Shown piece by piece: positions 1 to 12,290 of a DNA stretch of 64,000 nt (the stretch's first letter is position 1; the number at the start of each line of letters is the position of its first letter). The notes beneath the pieces are model-generated. The model ran no database searches. It was given only the letters and a program-made list of their open reading frames with translations, and was not told the DNA's origin. The position numbers were made by a program, and so were the translations under genes. The stretch comes from Hydractinia symbiolongicarpus (taxonomy: Eukaryota; Cnidaria; Hydrozoa; Anthoathecata; Hydractiniidae): positions 2,108,001-2,172,000 of the forward strand of contig NC_079885.1 of the NCBI RefSeq assembly GCF_029227915.1, written 5' to 3'.

Positions 1-203
1 AATGAGTTTACTCCCTGGGTACTTTCTTTGTATACTTTTGACTATACGGGCCAAGCCCGGGATTTACGGGAAATCGCGGGTTTTCGTTTGCCGGCAATTA
101 AACTTCTTTTATTCAGCGTCTCATCAAAAATGAAAACATTTTTAAAAACTACAAGTCTTATGCGTTTTAGTGGTGAAAAAATAATTTAAAAAATCGTTCT
201 GGA
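1..203 (+). repeat. Representative satellite monomer (first full unit)
   Basis: This unit is 203 bp with 73 G+C by hand count (36%). Palindromic sites are GTATAC at 30-35, CCCGGG at 56-61 and GCCGGC at 90-95. The left half (about 40-95) is GC-rich and holds most of the CpGs. The right half (about 120-203) has clustered A- and T-tracts, including TTTTTAAAAA near 139-148 and a TAATTTAAAAAA tail, so local DNA curvature is plausible. A short direct repeat, GTCTCAT, occurs twice about 37 bp apart. Sites that vary most between units are about 12-18 (CCCTGGG, CACAGGG or CACTGGG), 35-40 (TTTTG or ATTCG), 52-60, 103-115 (CTTCTTTTATTCAG, CCTCTTTCATTAAG or CCACTTTCACTAAG) and 190-200. The AATGAG phase is an arbitrary choice. 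Confidence 0.95.
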
Positions 204-279
204 AATGAGTTTACTCCCTGGGTACTTTCTTTGTATACTTTTGACTATACGGGCCGAGTCCGGGATTTACGGGAAATCG

Positions 280-2745
280 CAGGTTTTCGTTTGCCGGCGA
301 TTAAACTGCTTTTATTCAGCGTCTAATCAAAAATGAAAACATTCTTGAAAACTACAAGTCTCATGCGTTTTAGTGGCGAAATAATAATTTAAAAAATCGT
401 TTGGGAAATGAGTTTACTCCCTGGGTACTTTCTTTGTATACTTTTGACTATACGGGCCGAGTCCAGGATTTACGGGAAATCGCAGGTTTTCGTTTGCCGG
501 CGATAAAACTTCTTTTATTTAGCGTCTCATCAAAAATGAAAACATTTTTAAAAACTACAAGTCTCATGCGTTTTAGTGGTGAAAAAATAATTTAAAAATT
601 CGTTAGGGAAATGAGTTTACTCACTGGGTACTTTCCTTGTATACTTTTGACTATACGGGTCGAGACCGGGATTTACGGGAAATCGCGGATTTTCGTTTGC
701 CGGCGATTAAACTTCTTTTATTCAGCGTCCCATCAAAAATGAAAACATTTTTAAAAACTACAAGTCTCATGGGCTTTAGTGTTGAAGTAATAATTTAAAA
801 AATCGTTTGGGAAATGAGTTTACTCCCTGGGTACTTTCTTTGTATACTTTTGACTATACGGGCCGAGTACGGGATTTACGGGAAATCACAGGTTTTCCTG
901 TGCCAGCGATTAAACTTCTATTATTCAGCGTCTCATCAAAAATGAAAACATTTTTGAAAACTACAAGTCTCATGCGTTTTAGTGGTGACAAAATAATTTA
1001 AAAAATCGTTCGGGAAATGAGTTTACTCACTGGGTACTTTCCTTGTATACTTTTGACTATACGGCCGAGTCCGGGATTTACGGGAAATTGCGGGTTTTCG
1101 TTTGCCGGCGATTAAACTTCTTTTATTCAGCGTCTCATCAAAAATGAAAACATTTTTAAAAACTACAAGTCTCATGGGCTTTAGTGGTGAAATAATAATT
1201 TAAAAAATCGTTTGGGAAATGAGTTTACTCCCTGGGTACTTTCTTTGTATACTTTTGACTATACGGGCCGAGTCCGGGATTTACGGGAAATCGCAGGTTT
1301 TCGTTTGCAGGCGATTAAACTTCTTTTATTCAGCGTCTCATCAAAAATGAAAACATTTTTGAAAACTACAAGTCTCATGGGCTTTAGTGGTGAAATAATA
1401 ATTTAAAAAATCGTTTGGGAAATGAGTTTACTCCCTGGGTACTTTCTTTGTATACTTTTGACTATACGGGCCGAGTCCGGGATTTACGGGAAATCGCAGG
1501 TTTTCGTTTGCAGGCGATTAAACTTCTTTTATTCAGCGTCTCATCAAAAATGAAAACATTTTTGAAAACTACAAGTCTCATGCGTTTTAGTGGTGAAAGA
1601 ATAATTTAAAAAATCGTTCGGGAAATGAGTTTACACCCTGGGTACTCTCTTTGTATACTTTTGACTATACCGGCCGAGTCCGGGATTTACGGGAAATCGC
1701 AGGTTTTCGTTTGCCGGCGATTAAACTTCTTTTATTCAGCGTCTCATCAAAAATGAAAACATTTTTGAAAACTACAAGACTCATGCGTTTTAGTGGTGAA
1801 AAAATAATTTAAAAATTCGTTTTTACTCAATTCGAGTTTACTCACTGGGTACTTTCGTTGTATACTTTTGACTATACGGGCCGAGACCGGGATTTTCGGG
1901 AAATTGCGGGTTTTCGTTTGCCGGCGATTAAACTTCTTTTATTCAGCGTCTCATCAAAAATGAAAACATTTTTAAAAACTACAAGTCTCATGGGCTTTAG
2001 TGGTGAAATAATAATTTAAAAAATCGTTTGGGAAATGAGTTTACTCCCTGGGTACTTTCTTTGTATACTTTTGACTATACGGGCCGAGTACGGGATTTAC
2101 GGGAAATCGCAGGTTTTCGTTTGCCGCCGATTAAACTTCTTTTATTCAGCGTCTCATCAAAAATGAAAACATTTTTGAAAACTACAAGTCTTATGCGTTT
2201 TAGTGGTAAAAAAATAATTTAAAAAATCGTTCAGGAAATGAGTTTACACCCTGGGTACTTTCTTTGTATACTTTTGACTATACGGGCCGAGTCCGGGATT
2301 TACGGGAAATCGCAGGTTTTCGTTTGCCGGCGATTAAACTTCTTTTATTCAGCGTCTCATCAAAAATGAAAACATTTTTGAAAACTACAAGACTCATACG
2401 TTTTAGTGGTGAAAAAATAATTTAAAAATTCGTTCGGGAAATGAGTTTACTCACTGGGTACTTTCCTTGTATACTTTTCACTATACGGGCCGAGTCCGGG
2501 ATTTACCGGAAATCGCGGGTTTTCGTTTTCCGGCGATTAAACTTCTTTTATTCAGCGTCTCATCAAAAATGAAAACATTTTTAAAAACTACAAGTCTCAT
2601 GGGCTTTAGTGGAGAAATAATAATTTAAAAAATCGTTTGTGAAATGAGTTTACTCCCTGGGTACTTTCTTTGTATACTTTTGACTATACGAGCCGAGTCC
2701 AGGATTTACGGGAAATCGCAGGTTTTCGTTTGCCGGCGATTAAAC
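280..2745 (+). repeat. 12/13-mer segmental duplication, copy 1
   Basis: The order of diagnostic units here is repeated at 2,746-5,387. Examples are GCGTCTAATC near 320, CTGTGCCAGCG near 895, the 207-bp unit near 1,816 and TTTACCGG near 2,503. The offset is 2,439 bp up to about 1,010 and 2,642 bp after it, because copy 2 has one extra monomer. The right boundary is at the CTGC/CTTC difference near 2,745. Confidence 0.85.
1814..1850 (+). repeat. 207-bp monomer variant with a 15-bp internal direct repeat
   Basis: The usual 26-bp stretch from ATTCG to TTACTCA is replaced by two near-identical 15-bp units, ATTCGTTTTTACTCA and ATTCGAGTTTACTCA. This makes the unit 4 bp longer, and neighbouring unit starts step by 613 instead of 609 bp over three units. 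The same form recurs near 4,458, 5,477, 6,090 and 10,357, which makes it a clean lineage marker for domain I. Confidence 0.85.
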
Positions 2746-5387
2746 TGCTTTTATTCAGCGTCTAATCAAAAATGAAAACATTCTTGAAAACTACAAGTCT
2801 CATGCGTTTTAGTGGCGAAATAATAATTTAAAAAATCGTTTGGGAAATGAGTTTACTCCCTGGGTACTTTCTTTGTATACTTTTGACTATACGGGCCGAG
2901 TCCAGGATTTACGGGAAATCGCAGGTTTTCGTTTGCCGGCGATAAAACTTCTTTTATTTAGCGTCTCATCAAAAATGAAAACATTTTTAAAAACTACAAG
3001 TCTCATGCGTTTTAGTGGTGAAAAAATAATTTAAAAATTCGTTAGGGAAATGAGTTTACTCACTGGGTACTTTCCTTGTATACTTTTGACTATACGGGTC
3101 GAGACCGGGATTTACGGGAAATCGCGGATTTTCGTTTGCCGGCGATTAAACTTCTTTTATTCAGCGTCCCATCAAAAATGAAAACATTTTTAAAAACTAC
3201 AAGTCTCATGGGCTTTAGTGTTGAAGTAATAATTTAAAAAATCGTTTGGGAAATGAGTTTACTCCCTGGGTACTTTCTTTGTATACTTTTGACTATACGG
3301 GCCGAGTACGGGATTTACGGGAAATCGCAGGTTTTCCTGTGCCAGCGATTAAACTTCTATTATTCAGCGTCTCATCAAAAATGAAAACATTTTTGAAAAC
3401 TACAAGTCTCATGCGTTTTAGTGGTGACAAAATAATTTAAAAAATCGTTCGGGAAATGAGTTTACTCACTGGGTACTTTCCTTGTATACTTTTAACTATA
3501 CGGGCCGTGTCCGGGATTTACGGGAAATCGCAGGTTTTCGTTTGCCGGCGATTGAACTTCTTTTATTCAGCCTCTCATCAAAAATGAAAACATTTTTAAA
3601 AACTACAAGTCTCATACGTTTTAGTGGTGAAAAAATAATTTTAAAATTCGTTCGGGAAATGAGTTTACTCACTGGGTACTTTCCTTGTATACTTTTGACT
3701 ATACGGCCGAGTCCGGGATTTACGGGAAATTGCGGGTTTTCGTTTGCCGGCGATTAAACTTCTTTTATTCAGCGTCTCATCAAAAATGAAAACATTTTTA
3801 AAAACTACAAGTCTCATGGGCTTTAGTGGTGAAATAATAATTTAAAAAATCGTTTGGGAAATGAGTTTACTCCCTGGGTACTTTCTTTGTATACTTTTGA
3901 CTATACGGGCCGAGTCCGGGATTTACGGGAAATCGCAGGTTTTCGTTTGCAGGCGATTAAACTTCTTTTATTCAGCGTCTCATCAAAAATGAAAACATTT
4001 TTGAAAACTACAAGTCTCATGGGCTTTAGTGGTGAAATAATAATTTAAAAAATCGTTTGGGAAATGAGTTTACTCCCTGGGTACTTTCTTTGTATACTTT
4101 TGACTATACGGGCCGAGTCCGGGATTTACGGGAAATCGCAGGTTTTCGTTTGCAGGCGATTAAACTTCTTTTATTCAGCGTCTCATCAAAAATGAAAACA
4201 TTTTTGAAAACTACAAGTCTCATGCGTTTTAGTGGTGAAAGAATAATTTAAAAAATCGTTCGGGAAATGAGTTTACACCCTGGGTACTCTCTTTGTATAC
4301 TTTTGACTATACCGGCCGAGTCCGGGATTTACGGGAAATCGCAGGTTTTCGTTTGCCGGCGATTAAACTTCTTTTATTCAGCGTCTCATCAAAAATGAAA
4401 ACATTTTTGAAAACTACAAGACTCATGCGTTTTAGTGGTGAAAAAATAATTTAAAAATTCGTTTTTACTCAATTCGAGTTTACTCACTGGGTACTTTCGT
4501 TGTATACTTTTGACTATACGGGCCGAGACCGGGATTTTCGGGAAATTGCGGGTTTTCGTTTGCCGGCGATTAAACTTCTTTTATTCAGCGTCTCATCAAA
4601 AATGAAAACATTTTTAAAAACTACAAGTCTCATGGGCTTTAGTGGTGAAATAATAATTTAAAAAATCGTTTGGGAAATGAGTTTACTCCCTGGGTACTTT
4701 CTTTGTATACTTTTGACTATACGGGCCGAGTACGGGATTTACGGGAAATCGCAGGTTTTCGTTTGCCGCCGATTAAACTTCTTTTATTCAGCGTCTCATC
4801 AAAAATGAAAACATTTTTGAAAACTACAAGTCTTATGCGTTTTAGTGGTAAAAAAATAATTTAAAAAATCGTTCAGGAAATGAGTTTACACCCTGGGTAC
4901 TTTCTTTGTATACTTTTGACTATACGGGCCGAGTCCGGGATTTACGGGAAATCGCAGGTTTTCGTTTGCCGGCGATTAAACTTCTTTTATTCAGCGTCTC
5001 ATCAAAAATGAAAACATTTTTGAAAACTACAAGACTCATACGTTTTAGTGGTGAAAAAATAATTTAAAAATTCGTTCGGGAAATGAGTTTACTCACTGGG
5101 TACTTTCCTTGTATACTTTTCACTATACGGGCCGAGTCCGGGATTTACCGGAAATCGCGGGTTTTCGTTTTCCGGCGATTAAAATTCTTTTATTCAGCGT
5201 CTCATCAAAAATGAAAACATTTTTAAAAACTACAAGTCTCATGGGCTTTAGTGGAGAAATAATAATTTAAAAAATCGTTTGTGAAATGAGTTTACTCCCT
5301 GGGTACTTTCTTTGTATACTTTTGACTATACGAGCCGAGTCCAGGATTTACGGGAAATCGCAGGTTTTCGTTTGCCGGCGATTAAAC
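2746..5387 (+). repeat. 12/13-mer segmental duplication, copy 2
   Basis: This copy matches 280-2,745 unit by unit. It contains one extra monomer at about 3,443-3,650 (marked by TTTTAACTATACGG, CGTGTCCGGG and GATTGAACTTC), which shifts the offset from 2,439 to 2,642 bp. It ends where CTTCTTTT replaces the CTGCTTTT of copy 1, near 5,387. The two copies look nearly identical elsewhere, so the event is recent relative to monomer divergence. Confidence 0.85.
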
Positions 5388-8300
5388 TTCTTTTATTCAG
5401 CGTCTCATCAAAAATGAAAACATTTTTGAAAACTACAAGACTCATGCGTTTTAGTGGTGAAAAAATAATTTAAAAATTCGTTTTTACTCAATTCGAGTTT
5501 ACTCACTGGGTACTTTCGTTGTATACTTTTGACTATACGGGCCGAGACCGGGATTTTCGGGAAATTGCGGGTTTTCGTTTGCCGGCGATTAAACTTCTTT
5601 TATTCAGCGTCTCATCAAAAATGAAAACATTTTTAAAAACTACAAGTCTCATGGGCTTTAGTTGTGAAATAATAATTTAAAAAATCGTTTGGGAAATGAG
5701 TTTACTCCCTGGGTACTTTCTTTGTATACTTTTGACTATACGGGCCGAGTACGGGATTTACGGGAAATCGCAGGTTTTCGTTTGCCGCCGATTAAACTTC
5801 TTTTATTCAGCGTCTCATCAAAAATGAAAACATTTTTGAAAACTACAAGTCTTATGCGTTTTAGTGGTAAAAAAATAATTTAAAAAATCGTTCAGGAAAT
5901 GAGTTTACCACCTGGGTACTTTCTTTGTATACTTTTGACTATACGGGCCGAGTCCGGGATTTACGGGAAATCGCAGGTTTTCGTTTGCCGGCGATTAAAC
6001 TTCTTTTATTCAGCGTCTCATCAAAAATGAAAAAATTTTTGAAAACTACAAGACTCATGCGTTTTAGTAGTGAAAAAATAATTTAAAAATTCGTTTTTAC
6101 TCAATTCGAGTTTACTCACTGGGTACTTTCGTTGTATACTTTTGACTATACGGGCCGAGACCGGGATTTTCGGGAAATTGCGGGTTTTCGTTTGCCGGCG
6201 ATTAAACTTCTTTTATTCAGCGTCTCATCAAAAATGAAAACATTTTTAAAAACTACAAGTCTCATGGGCTTTAGTGGTGAAATAATAATTTAAAAAATCG
6301 TTTGGGAAATGAGTTTACTCCCTGGGTACTTTCTTTGTATACTTTTGACTATACGGGCCGAGTACGGGATTTACGGGAAATCGCAGGTTTTCGTTTGCCG
6401 CCGATTAAACTTCTTTTATTCAGCGTCTCATCAAAAATGAAAACATTTTTGAAAACTACAAGTCTTATGCGTTTTAGTGGTAAAAAAATAATTTAAAAAA
6501 TCGTTCAGGAAATGAGTTTACACCCTGGGTACTTTCTTTGTATACTTTTGACTATACGGGCCGAGTCCGGGATTTACGGGAAATCGCAGGTTTTCGTTTG
6601 CCGGCGATTAAACTTCTTTTATTCAGCGTCTCATCAAAAATGAAAACATTTTTGAAAACTACAAGACTCATACGTTTTAGTGGTGAAAAAATAATTTAAA
6701 AATTCGTTCGGGAAATGAGTTTACTCACTGGGTACTTTCCTTGTATACTTTTCACTATACGGGCCGAGTCCGGGATTTACCGGAAATCGCGGGTTTTCGT
6801 TTGCCGGCGATTAAACTTCTTTTATTCAGCGTCTCATCAAAAATGAAAACATTTTTAAAAACTACAAGTCTCATGGGCTTTAGTGGAGAAATAATAATTT
6901 AAAAAATCGTTTGTGAAATGAGTTTACTCCCTGGGTACTTTCTTTGTATACTTTTGACTATACGAGCCGAGTCCAGGATTTACGGGAAATCGCAGGTTTT
7001 CGTTTGCCGGCGATTAAACTTCTTTTATTCGGCATCTCATCAAAAATGAAAACATTTTTGAAAACTACAAGTCTTATGCGTTTTAGTGGTAAAAAAATAA
7101 TTTAAAAAATCGTTCAGGAAATGAGTTTACCACCTGGGTACTTTCTTTGTATACTTTTGACTATACGGGCCGAGTCCGGGATTTACGGGAAATCGCAGGT
7201 TTTCGTTTGCCGGCGATTAAACTTCTTTTATTCAGCGTCTCATCAAAAATGAAAACATTTTTGAAAACTACAAGACTCATACGTTTTAGTGGTGAAAAAA
7301 TAATTTAAAAATTCGTTCGGGAAATGAGTTTACTCACTGGGTACTTTCCTTGTATACTTTTCACTATACGGGCCGAGTCCGGGATTTACCGGAAATCGCG
7401 GGTTTTCGTTTGCCGGCGATTAAACTTCTTTTATTCAGCGTCTCATCAAAAATGAAAACATTTTTAAAAACTACAAGTCTCATGGGCTTTAGTGGAGAAA
7501 TAATAATTTAAAAAATCGTTTGTGAAATGAGTTTACTCCCTGGGTACTTTCTTTGTATACTTTTGACTATACGGGCCGAGTCCTGGATTTACGGGAAATC
7601 GCAGGTTTTCGTTTGCCGGCGATTAAACTGCTTTTATTCAGCGTCTTATCAAAAATGAAAACATTCTTTAAAACTACAAGTCTCATGCGTTTTAGTGGCG
7701 AAATAATAATTTAAAAAATCGTTTGGGAAATGAGTTTACTCCCTGGGTACTTTCTTTGTATACTTGTGATTATACGGGCCGAGTCCAGGATTTACGGGAA
7801 ATCGCAGGTTTTCGTTTGCCGGCGATAAAACTTCTTTTATTCAGCGTCTCATCAAAAATGAAAACATTTTTGAAAACTACAAGTCTCATGCGTTTTAGTG
7901 GTGACAAAATAATTTAAAAAATCGTTCGGGAAATGAGTTTACTCCCTGGGTACTTTCTTTGTATACTTGTGATTATACGGGCCGAGTCCAGGATTTACGG
8001 GAAATCGCAGGTTTTCGTTTGCCGGCGATAAAACTTATTTTATTCAGCGTCTCATCAAAAATGAAAACATTTTTGAAAACTACAAGTCTCATGCGTTTTA
8101 GTGGTGACAAAATAATTTAAAAAATCGTTCGGGAAATGAGTTTACTCACTGGGTACTTTCCTTGTATACTTTTAACTATACGGGCCGAGTTCGGGATTTA
8201 CGGGAAATCGCAGGTTTTCGTTTGCCGGCGATTGAACTTCTTTTATTCAGCCTCTCATCAAAAATGAAAACATTTTTGAAAACTACAAGTCTCATACGTT

Positions 8301-9036
8301 TTAGTGGTGAAAAAATAATTTAAAAATTCGTTCGGGAAATGAGTTTACTCACTGGGTACTCTCCTTGTATACTTTTAACTATACGGGCCGAGTCCGGGAT
8401 TTACGGGAAATCGCGGGTTTTCGTTTGCCGGCGATTAAGCTTCTTTTATTCAGCGTCTCATCAAAAATGAAAACATTTTTAAAAACTACAAGTCTCATGG
8501 GCTTTAGTGGTGAAATAATAATTTAAAAAATCGTTTGGGAAAGGAGTTTAGTCCCTGGGTACTTTCTTTGTATACTTTTGACTATACGGGCCGAGTCCAG
8601 GATTTACGGGAAATCGCAGGTTTTCGTTTGCCGGCGATTAAACTTCTTTTATTCAGCGTCTCATCAAAAATGAAATTATTTTTAAAAACTACAAGTCTCC
8701 TGCGTTTTAGTGGTGAAAAAATAATTTAAAAATTCGTTCGGGAAATGAGTTTACTCACTGGGTACTTTCCTTGTATACTTTTGACTATACGGCCGAGTCC
8801 GGGATTTACGGGAAATCGCGGGTTTTCGTTTGCCGGCGATTAAACTTCTTTTACTCAGCGTCTCATCAAAAATGAAAACATTTTTGAAAACTACAAGTCT
8901 CATGCGTTTTAGTGGTGAAAGAATAATTTAAGAAATCGTTCGGGAAATGAGTTTACACCCTGGGTACTCTCTTTGTATACTTTTGACTATACCGGCCGAG
9001 TCCGGGATTTACGGGAAATTGCAGGTTTTCGTTTGC
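5388..9036 (+). repeat. Domain I mosaic of shuffled A-type units
   Basis: Units from the 13-mer are re-used here in short runs. The 207-bp variant appears at about 5,477 and 6,090, a 3-unit spacing. The TTTACCACCTGGG form occurs near 5,905 and 7,127, and the TTTCACTATACGG/TTTACCGG pair near 6,755 and 7,360. TTGTGATTATACGG occurs in two adjacent units near 7,765 and 7,968. One unit near 7,031 has CGGCATCTC. No unrelated DNA was seen. Confidence 0.8.
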
Positions 9037-11334
9037 CGGCGATTAAACTTCTTTTATTCAGCGTCCCATCAAAAATGAAAACATTTTTAAAAACTACAAG
9101 TCTCATGGGCTTTAGAGTTGAAGTAATAATTTAAAAAATCGTTTGGGAAATGAGTTTACTCCCTGGGTACTTTCTTTGTATACTTTTGACTATACGGGCC
9201 GAGTACGGGATTTACGGGAAATCCCAGGTTTTCCTGTGCCAGCGATTAAACTTCTATTATTCAGCGTCTCATCAAAAATGAAAACATTTTTGAAAACTAC
9301 AAGTCTCATGCGTTTTAGTGGTGACAAAATAATTTAAAAAATCGTTCGGGAAATGAGTTTACTCACTGGGTACTTTCCTTGTATACTTTTAACTATACGG
9401 GCCGTGTCCGGGATTTACGGGAAATCGCAGGTTTTCGTTTGCCGGCGATTGAACTTTTTTTATTCAGCCCCTCATCAAAAATGAAAACATTTTTGAAAAC
9501 TACAAGTCTCATACGTTTTAGTGGTGAAAAAATAATTTAAAAATTCGTTCGGGAAATGAGTTTACTCACTGGGTACTTTCCTTGTATACTTTTGACTATA
9601 CGGCCGAGTCCGGGATTTACGGGAAATCGCGGGTTTTCGTTTGCCGGCGATTAAACTTCTTTTATTCAGCGTCTCATCAAAAATGAAAACATTTTTAAAA
9701 ACTACAAGTCTCATGGGCTTTAGTGGTGAAATAATAATTTAAAAAATCGTTTGGGAAATGAGTTTACTCCCTGGGTACTTTCTTTGTATACTTTTGACTA
9801 TACGGGCCGAGTCCGGGATTTACGGGAAATCGCAGGTTTTCGTTTGCAGGCGATTAAACTTCTTTTATTCAGCGTCTCATCAAAAATGAAAACATTTTTG
9901 AAAACTACAAGTCTCATGGGCTTTAGTGGTGAAATAATAATTTAAAAAATCGTTTGGGAAATGAGTTTACTCCCTGGGTACTTTCTTTGTATACTTTTGA
10001 CTATACGGGCCGAGTCCGGGATTTACGGGAATCGCAGGTTTTCGTTTGCAGGCGATTAAACTTCTTTTATTCAGCGTCTCATCAAAAATGAAAACATTTT
10101 TGAAAACTACAAGTCTCATGCGTTTTAGTGGTGAAAGAATAATTTAAAAAATCGTTCGGGAAATGAGTTTACACCCTGGGTACTCTCTTTGTATACTTTT
10201 GACTATACCGGCCGAGTCCGGGATTTACGGGAAATCGCAGGTTTTCGTTTGCCGGCGATTAAACTTCTTTTATTCAGCGTCTCATCAAAAATGAAAACAT
10301 TTTTGAAAACTACAAGACTCATGCGTTTTAGTGGTGAAAAAATAATTTAAAAATTCGTTTTTACTCAATTCGAGTTTACTCACTGGGTACTTTCGTTGTG
10401 TACTTTTGACTATACGGGCCGAGACCGGGATTTACGGGAAATTGCGGGTTTTCGTTTGCCGGCGATTAAACTTCTTTTATTCAGCGTCTCATCAAAAATG
10501 AAAACATTTTTAAAAACTACAAGTCTCATGGGCTTTAGTGGTGAAATAATAATTTAAAAAATCGTTTGGGAAATGAGTTTACTCCCTGGGTACTTTCTTT
10601 GTATACTTTTGACTATACGGGCCGAGTACGGGATTTACGGGAAATCGCAGGTTTTCGTTTGCCGCCGATTAAACTTCTTTTATTCAGCGTCTCATCAAAA
10701 ATGAAAACATTTTTGAAAACTACAAGTCTTATGCGTTTTAGTGGTAAAAAAATAATTTAAAAAATCGTTCAGGAAATGAGTTTACACCCTGGGTACTTTC
10801 TTTGTATACTTTTGACTATACGGGCCGAGTCCGGGATTTACGGGAAATCGCAGGTTTTCGTTTGCCGGCGATTAAACTTCTTTTATTCAGCGTCTCATCA
10901 AAAATGAAAACATTTTTGAAAACTACAAGACTCATACGTTTTAGTGGTGAAAAAATAATTTAAAAATTCGTTCGGGAAATGAGTTTACTCACTGGGTACT
11001 TTCCTTGTATACTTTTCACTATACGGGCCGAGTCCGGGATTTACCGGAAATCGCGGGTTTTCGTTTGCCGGCGATTAAACTTCTTTTATTCAGCGTCTCA
11101 TCAAAAATGAAAACATTTTTAAAAACTACAAGTCTCATGGGCTTTAGTGGAGAAATAATAATTTAAAAAATCGTTTGTGAAATGAGTTTACTCCCTGGGT
11201 ACTTTCTTTGTATACTTTTGACTATACGAGCCGAGTCCAGGATTTACGGGAAATCGCAGGTTTTCGTTTGCCGGCGATTAAACTTCTTTTATTCAGCGTC
11301 TCATCAAAAATGAAAACATTTTTGAAAACTACAA
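9037..11334 (+). repeat. Third, partial copy of the domain I 13-mer
   Basis: This block parallels 3,140-5,437 at an offset of 5,896-5,897 bp. It includes the rare CTGTGCCAGCG/CTTCTATTATT unit (near 9,235), the extra GATTGAAC unit, the 207-bp unit (near 10,357) and the TTTACCGG unit (near 11,043). A one-base deletion (ACGGGAATCGC near 10,025) separates it from the older copies. After about 11,334 it follows the 7.0 kb region instead. Confidence 0.75.
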
Positions 11335-12290
11335 GTCTTATGCGTTTTAGTGGTAAAAAAATAATTTAAAAAATCGTTCAGGAAATGAGTTTACCACCTG
11401 GGTACTTTCTTTGTATACTTTTGACTATACGGGCCGAGTCCAGGATTTACGGGAAATCGCAGGTTTTCGTTTGCCGGCGATTAAACTTCTTTTATTCAGC
11501 GTCTCATCAAAAATGAAAACATTTTTGAAAACTACAAGACTCATACGTTTTAGTGGTGAAAAAATAATTTAAAAATTCGTTCGGGAAATGAGTTTACTCA
11601 CTGGGTACTTTGCTTGTATACTTTTCACTATACGGGCCGAGTCCGGGATTTACCGGAAATCGCGGGTTTTCGTTTGCCGGCGATTAAACTTCTTTTATTC
11701 AGCGTCTCATCAAAAATGAAAACATTTTTAAAAACTACAAGTCTCATGGGCTTTAGTGGAGAAATAATAATTTAAAAAATCGTTTGTGAAATGAGTTTAC
11801 TCCCTGGGTACTTTCTTTGTATACTTTTGACTATACGGGCCAAGTCCTGGATTTACGGGAAATCGCAGGTTTTCGTTTGCCGGCGATTAAACTTCTTTTA
11901 TTCAGCGTCTCATCAAAAATAAAAACATTTTTAAAAACTACAAGTCTCATGCGTTTTAGTGGTGAAAAAGTAATTTAAAAAATCGTTCGGGAAATGAGTT
12001 TACTCCCTGGGTACTTTCTTTGTATACTTTTGACTATACGGGCCAAGCCCAGGATTTACGGGAAATCGCGGGTTTTCGTTTGCCGGCAATAAAACTTCTT
12101 TTATTCAGCGTCTCATCAAAAATGAAAACATTTTTAAAAACTACAAGTCTCATGCGTTTTAGTGGTGAAAAGATAATTTAAAAAATCGTTTTGGAAATCA
12201 GTTTACTCACAGGGTACTTTCTTTGTAAACATTCGACTATACGGGACAAACCCGGGATTTAGGGAAATCGTGGTATTTCGTTTGCCGGCG
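10870..12290 (+). repeat. 7-mer duplication, copy 1
   Basis: Diagnostic changes ACTTTGCTTGTATAC (near 11,608) and CAAAAATAAAAACATTT (near 11,917) recur exactly 1,420 bp downstream. The copy ends inside the chimeric unit at about 12,170-12,290, and the second copy starts there. Confidence 0.8.
12168..12290 (+). repeat. Isolated domain III-type tract inside domain I
   Basis: About 120 bp reads GAAAAGATAATTT, CGTTTTGGAAATCAG, CACAGGG, GTAAACATTCGAC, GGGACAAACCCGGG, TTTAGGGAAATCG and GTGGTATTTCG. This combination otherwise appears only from 33.7 kb rightward (for example near 33,730, 49,920, 51,140 and 58,600). Immediately after GCCGGCGATTAAAC the unit returns to domain I sequence (CTTCTTTTATTCAG). 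The tract lies exactly at the junction of the 1,420-bp 7-mer duplication. Confidence 0.85.

Noticed and set aside
40-60. Pol III B-box-like match (GGGCCGAGTCC) in A-type units
   Set aside because: It matches only part of the B-box consensus (GGTTCGANTCC), with no convincing A box at the right distance. T-runs occur everywhere, so an internal Pol III promoter is not supported.
401-595. Open frame of 64 codons recurring in many units (also 807, 1,212, 2,028 and others)
   Set aside because: It starts at TTG, not ATG, and spans one monomer only. The 203-bp period changes frame each unit, and homologous units carry stops and one-base indels at random. It is open by chance and copied with the satellite. 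The only ATG-initiated piece is about 19 codons.
5477-6110. Inverted monomers or palindromic turnaround
   Set aside because: All units checked along the window keep the same orientation; the odd units are insertions, deletions or local direct repeats.
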